A DNA stretch of 64,000 bases from Glandiceps talaboti (Eukaryota; Hemichordata; Enteropneusta; Spengelidae), in NCBI RefSeq assembly GCF_964340395.1, contig NC_135562.1, positions 21,557,892-21,621,891 of the forward strand, written 5' to 3'. Made by a program: the position numbers and the translations under genes. The notes beneath the pieces are model-generated. The model was given only the letters and a program-made list of their open reading frames with translations, was not told where the DNA came from and did no database searches. Shown in pieces: positions 59,965 through 64,000 of this stretch. Numbering within the stretch: position 1 is the first letter of the stretch; each line of letters begins with the position of its first letter.

Positions 59965-62224
59965 TAAGGGCATGGTAATGGTTGCTAGGGACAGTTGTGT
60001 CAAATTGTTTGAACAAAACTGCAGAATAACACCTCCAGAAACATCCCCACTACATTTCAGCTTCATTCACCATGATGTAGTTTTCAACTTCAAGATATAT
60101 GTGTTTGACCAAAATTTAGATTTTAGACCTAATTTTCATATCATTGATGGAATCATCACGGTGTGAATATAGTTTCATCTACACATCCCAAGTTGGATCC
60201 TAATTCAATTTCAGCCCAATCTCAGCGCTTAGTACATGTATTTCGGAATTATAGATTTTTGATCAAAAAGACACATTTTTAGACCTCATTTGCATATTAG
60301 GTCATATTCTTACTCTACATATCCCTAAGAATATTCCAGTAACTTTTCAGACCAATTTAGGACCAATTCGCCAAATGGTTTTTGAGCTTAAGTTTTCTTT
60401 TTACAAAAGATGACACTTTTTTAGACCCAAATCACACACCTGTGATGTGACCATTTTGCCTTGAACAATTTCGCAACACCAAAAGTAATGTCCCCACCAA
60501 ATACCAACTTGAAGGCAAATCAAATGGTCTAGTGGTTTTTGACACTACACACAGACAGAGAGAAAGAGAGAAAGAGAGAGACAGAGAGACACACACCACA
60601 CCATGCCTATACAGGTAGCACTACTGAGCCTTATCAGTTCAGCTGTGCTAATAAGGATGATATGATATGATAATAAACCACATGGTTTGGAAGCCATCTT
60701 GAATTCAAATAGTCAGGTATACTATTATTATCTTGGGATTTAATTCACACTGAAAACAAATATTTCTTTTCTGTCTGTCATAGATATAATACATGCAGAA
60801 ATTCTTAATCTAATTTTATGCTAAAATTAGTTTATGTGGTACCTTGTTTTATTTTAGCTTGGCAACTAGTGAGATACATGGAGCAACAATTAAATAAAAT
60901 TAATACATGTATATGTAGAGTAAAAAGGAACGTTTACATAATTATATTTCAATTTCCAAATTTCCAAATTTGATGACTTTTACAAGATGTCATTTCCCCC
61001 TGACTTTATTAAAATATAGTTATGTCTTTAATTTCTATCAAAGCTGGATGAATCATAAACAGATTAAGTATGATTTAAATTTGTGACAATGGTACGTGGG
61101 AACTGAATTATAAAGTGTAGCTGAGTACAGTGAGGGAGTAAGACTAAGATTCAATACTATATACAATATATTATGTATGAGTGTGATTCAATTATAGTGG
61201 TGGAAATCAGGTGAAATTGAGACATTCTTACATATTGAATCTGAAATAATTTTTTGGAGATGAACCAAACACACTGCAAATTGAACTCAATAAAATTTAC
61301 ATATTTAATATCGCTCTAAAAAAGGAGACAGCTGACCCAGAAGATTTGGATAATTTATGAGTTTAAAAATTTTAATTACATGTACTGTACAAATGAAATA
61401 TGCCCTTAATTTGATATCTAATCATGCTAACAATTGACTTTATTCACATGTTTTGAATAAATTGTAGATGTAGTGATAATAATTCACATACATACATGCA
61501 CCACCACCATGGTACCATTCTTGTATAAATTCCCCTAAATGATACTTACACCAATATTGCCTATTATCTTTGTACATATGTTACAATTCTCATGACTACT
61601 TAGTCTCCCTAAAAATACACAACTGTATCAGTATGAATCATACATCCAGAAGGAAATATAAATGCTCCACCACGATTGCATAATTTCTACAACAGATTTT
61701 TTTAAAAGGCCTGGATGTCAGAATTTGTGTTCTCCCTATGACATCTTTTTACACCTTCAAGTTTTAAAGAATGACTGATGACCACTTTCTGTTTATGAGT
61801 GGAAGCAAGAAAGGAATTATAGTCCTACCTGACATTAGATGTACATTGTACTATAACTCATTAACTGTCAATTTCTAAAAAACAGCAAATAAAAAAAACC
61901 ATATCATGCTTACAGCAGCTCAGTTTTCTCCCTAGTACTCTTGCAGAGAATGGTTTAATAATGTCTATATTCTCTGGTTGGAAGACATCAATTTAAATTC
62001 CTTCCTAAGGATACACCTTTTGACACTTAGAAACTAAGATTATTGCCTCTGAAGGCAAGTGACTGTATCAAGTGATTTCATAGGCATGTACAAATTGAAC
62101 CTCTTAATACATTTATCTGACCTGATATATAAGAGTGGCAATCAAGATTTGGACTTGTAAGATAGACACAAAGTAAAACAATTGTTGTTGCAGGTGGTAC
62201 ATTAATTAATACATTAATTATGAT
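59965..62224. other. AT-rich sequence, probably old interspersed repeat plus unique DNA
   Basis: From 59965 to about 60660 short phrases recur in altered form (TTTTTAGACC with a following CATTTGCATATTAGGTCAT or TTTTCATATCATTGATGG), suggesting a decayed interspersed repeat. A (GA)-rich tract lies at about 60553-60596. Beyond 60660 nothing is recognised. Confidence 0.4.
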
Positions 62225-62760
62225 ATAATTAAAAGTTTACATGTACCTCTGTCAATTTCACATCCATGTGTACATTTTGCAGCTTTCTATATATTAAATG
62301 TCTAAAATTTGTAGGGGCCACATTAAAATTAATAGTTTACCATGTACATGTACCTCTGTCAATTTCACATCCATCATCCATGCATACATTTTGCAGTTTG
62401 CTATATATCAATGTCTAAAATTTGCAGGGGCCATGTTAAAAGTAACAGTTTACATGTACATATACCTCTATAAATTTCACATCCATGCATACATTTAGCA
62501 GTTTGCTATATATATTAATGTCTACAATTTGCAGGGGCCATGTTAAAAGTAACAGTTTACATGTACATATACCTCTATAAATTTCACATCCATGCATACA
62601 TTTTGCAGTTTGCTATATATATTAATGTCTACAATTTGCAGGGGCCATGTTAAAAGTAACAGTTTACCTATGTACCTTTATAAATTTCAAATCATGTACA
62701 TTTTGCAATTTCCTATACTATCTACAATTTGCAGGGGCCATGTTAAAAATAATAAAACTC
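62225..62760. repeat. About 107-bp tandem repeat, five units
   Basis: The block TTTGCAGGGGCCATGTTAAAA or its variant recurs with GGGGCC at 62314, 62427, 62534, 62641 and 62734, giving spacings of 113, 107, 107 and 93. Each unit also has ACAGTTTACATGTACATATA and CATGCATACATTTTGCAGTT. The middle copies are the most alike. Confidence 0.9.
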
Positions 62761-62991
62761 ATAGATTATATATGTTCTTGATTCACATCTCTGCACATTA
62801 TACTTACATCCAATAACCCTGTTCATGTTATATTTAATATTTAAATCCTTTTATTTCATCATGAATTATTGAAGTACACTTTAAGTATGATGTGCTCAAT
62901 ACACCTTGGAATAAATCAATGTTTTGTTTGCACATATCATCAACCTGCAATACTTCAAATTCATATACATTTCATTTTTTTTCCAAACAGT

Positions 62992-63250
62992 AATACATTA
63001 CCACAGACTTATCACATACATTACCACAGACTTATCACATACATTACCACAGACTTATCACATACATTACCACAGACTTATCACATACATTACCACAGAT
63101 TTATCACATACATTGCCACAGACTTATCACATACATTACCACAGACTTATCACATACATTGCCACAGACTTATCACATACATTGCCACAGACTTATCACA
63201 TACATTACCACAGATTTATCAGATACATTGCCACAGACTTATCACATAGC
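62992..63250. repeat. 23-bp minisatellite, about 11 units
   Basis: Unit CCACAGACTTATCACATACA followed by TTA. Variants are ATTGCC and CAGATTTATC. It is unrelated to the intronic 23-bp array. Confidence 0.93.
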
Positions 63251-63404
63251 TTACATTTTCTGATAGACCAGGTGAAGACATGATTACTGGCTGTCTTGTC
63301 AGAATGATCTATTATTAATACTAAACCACAAGAGATGTTTCTGCAGCATTGATTTACCTTTCAAATGCTCTCCTTACTGCATACTAGCAATTTCACAATA
63401 TATG

Positions 63405-64000
63405 TATTTATTTATTTATTTATTTATTTATTTATTTTCTGCATCCCTTTTATATCAGGGCTCACTAAAAACATTAGGAGCAGCATTTACATAAATCAAA
63501 TACATACAAAAAAATTTAAATATCATGTTAAAATAGCAAATAATAACTTCAAAGAAATAATAAGAGAGAAAGAAAGAGATAAAAAATTACAATTCTCCAT
63601 CAGGTTAAACAGGTTTTCCTATGTTCCATTGCACTACTTAGAAATTGCTGGATAAATTTGTCAATTTTTTTACATAATAAAATGTTATAATTTTTTGTAC
63701 TGTCTCCTATAAAGAGGCTTAACAGTTCTTTGCCTTGTATAAAATCTTGATATAGGTTTGTCTCTGTATGGTTAAGTAAAAGATCTTTTGTGTTCTTCAT
63801 TAGGATGTGACGATAGGTAGAAAGGCTTTCACACGAAAAGAGAAAGTGTTCAAATGTTTCATCTTCTTGCTCACAGCAGGGACAGGAGCAATCAAAGTTA
63901 CAGTTTTCCCACTTTCTCTTTTCATATGAGAGTCCTAATGTATAGGATCTTGCTTTAAATTTTAATTGTGGCCCTTTGTATTATGATAAATAGACAAATA
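63405..64000 (-). mobile_element. LINE 3' end, minus strand, reaching the window edge
   Basis: Reading the minus strand from the window end, an open frame gives KARSYTLGLSYEKRKW, then a Cys-rich block (CNFDCSCPCCEQEDETFEHF, LFSC) and runs to TGA at 63602-63600. A Cys-rich block with Glu-X-Phe-X-His after the reverse transcriptase is a usual LINE C-terminus. A 3' untranslated region of about 160 bases ends in an AATA repeat tail (the TATT run at about 63403-63437). A stop in the same frame near 63981 means the copy is either 5'-truncated there or frameshifted. It is not obviously the same family as either other LINE. Confidence 0.8.

Noticed and set aside
62869-63283. Two overlapping plus frames with HIHYHRL-like repeats
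   Set aside because: They are produced by the 23-bp array read in two frames.

Overview
The window is animal genomic DNA: AT-rich, intron-rich, full of minisatellites and non-LTR retrotransposons. It carries one host gene that I recognise with confidence, an SLC12A8-type transporter (cation-chloride cotransporter family, CCC9) on the minus strand. Nine consecutive coding exons (41468 down to 17786) end at a stop codon. All have GT-AG borders and compatible phases, with no stop or frameshift, and give 621 residues; only the extreme N-terminus was not found. Introns of 0.3-8 kb, a protein clearly alignable to the vertebrate one, and LINE/MITE families of marine-invertebrate type suggest an invertebrate bilaterian. 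A hemichordate, amphioxus or mollusc would fit, but the sequence does not let me choose.

Layout. 1-8.4 kb: a dispersed repeat whose interior has expanded into 13 copies of a 77-bp unit, then a 30-bp minisatellite split by a nearly full-length LINE (2028-5273). 8.4-17.7 kb: no gene, with a 29-bp and a 39-bp array. 17.8-41.5 kb: the transporter gene. Seven of its eight internal introns hold a repeat or transposon, and each intron array has its own sequence: 44-, 43- and 23-bp arrays in the last intron, a 36/32-bp array split by a truncated LINE, a 243-bp MITE, a 70-bp array, a 1.5-kb foldback-like element with 8-bp target duplications, a 42-bp array and a 48-bp array. The first recognised exon has a partial tandem duplicate with a dead splice acceptor. 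42.2-51.8 kb: a 9.6-kb array of a 59-bp unit, about 162 copies, with higher-order repeats of exactly 25 and 29 units. 52.5-64 kb: a 60-bp repeat, a 46-bp array, a Tc1/mariner-like MITE, a 1.5-kb PIF/Harbinger-like element with TAA target duplications, more short arrays, and the 3' end of another LINE on the minus strand.

By adding up the array spans, about half of the window is tandem repeat. Nearly all long open frames other than the exons and the LINE are by-products of repeat units whose length is a multiple of three. No operon, CRISPR array, tRNA or rRNA was seen. The points most worth following are the splice-signal-like content of the 59-bp and 48-bp arrays, the exon duplication, the transposon insertions datable against repeat duplications, and the unlocated first exon.
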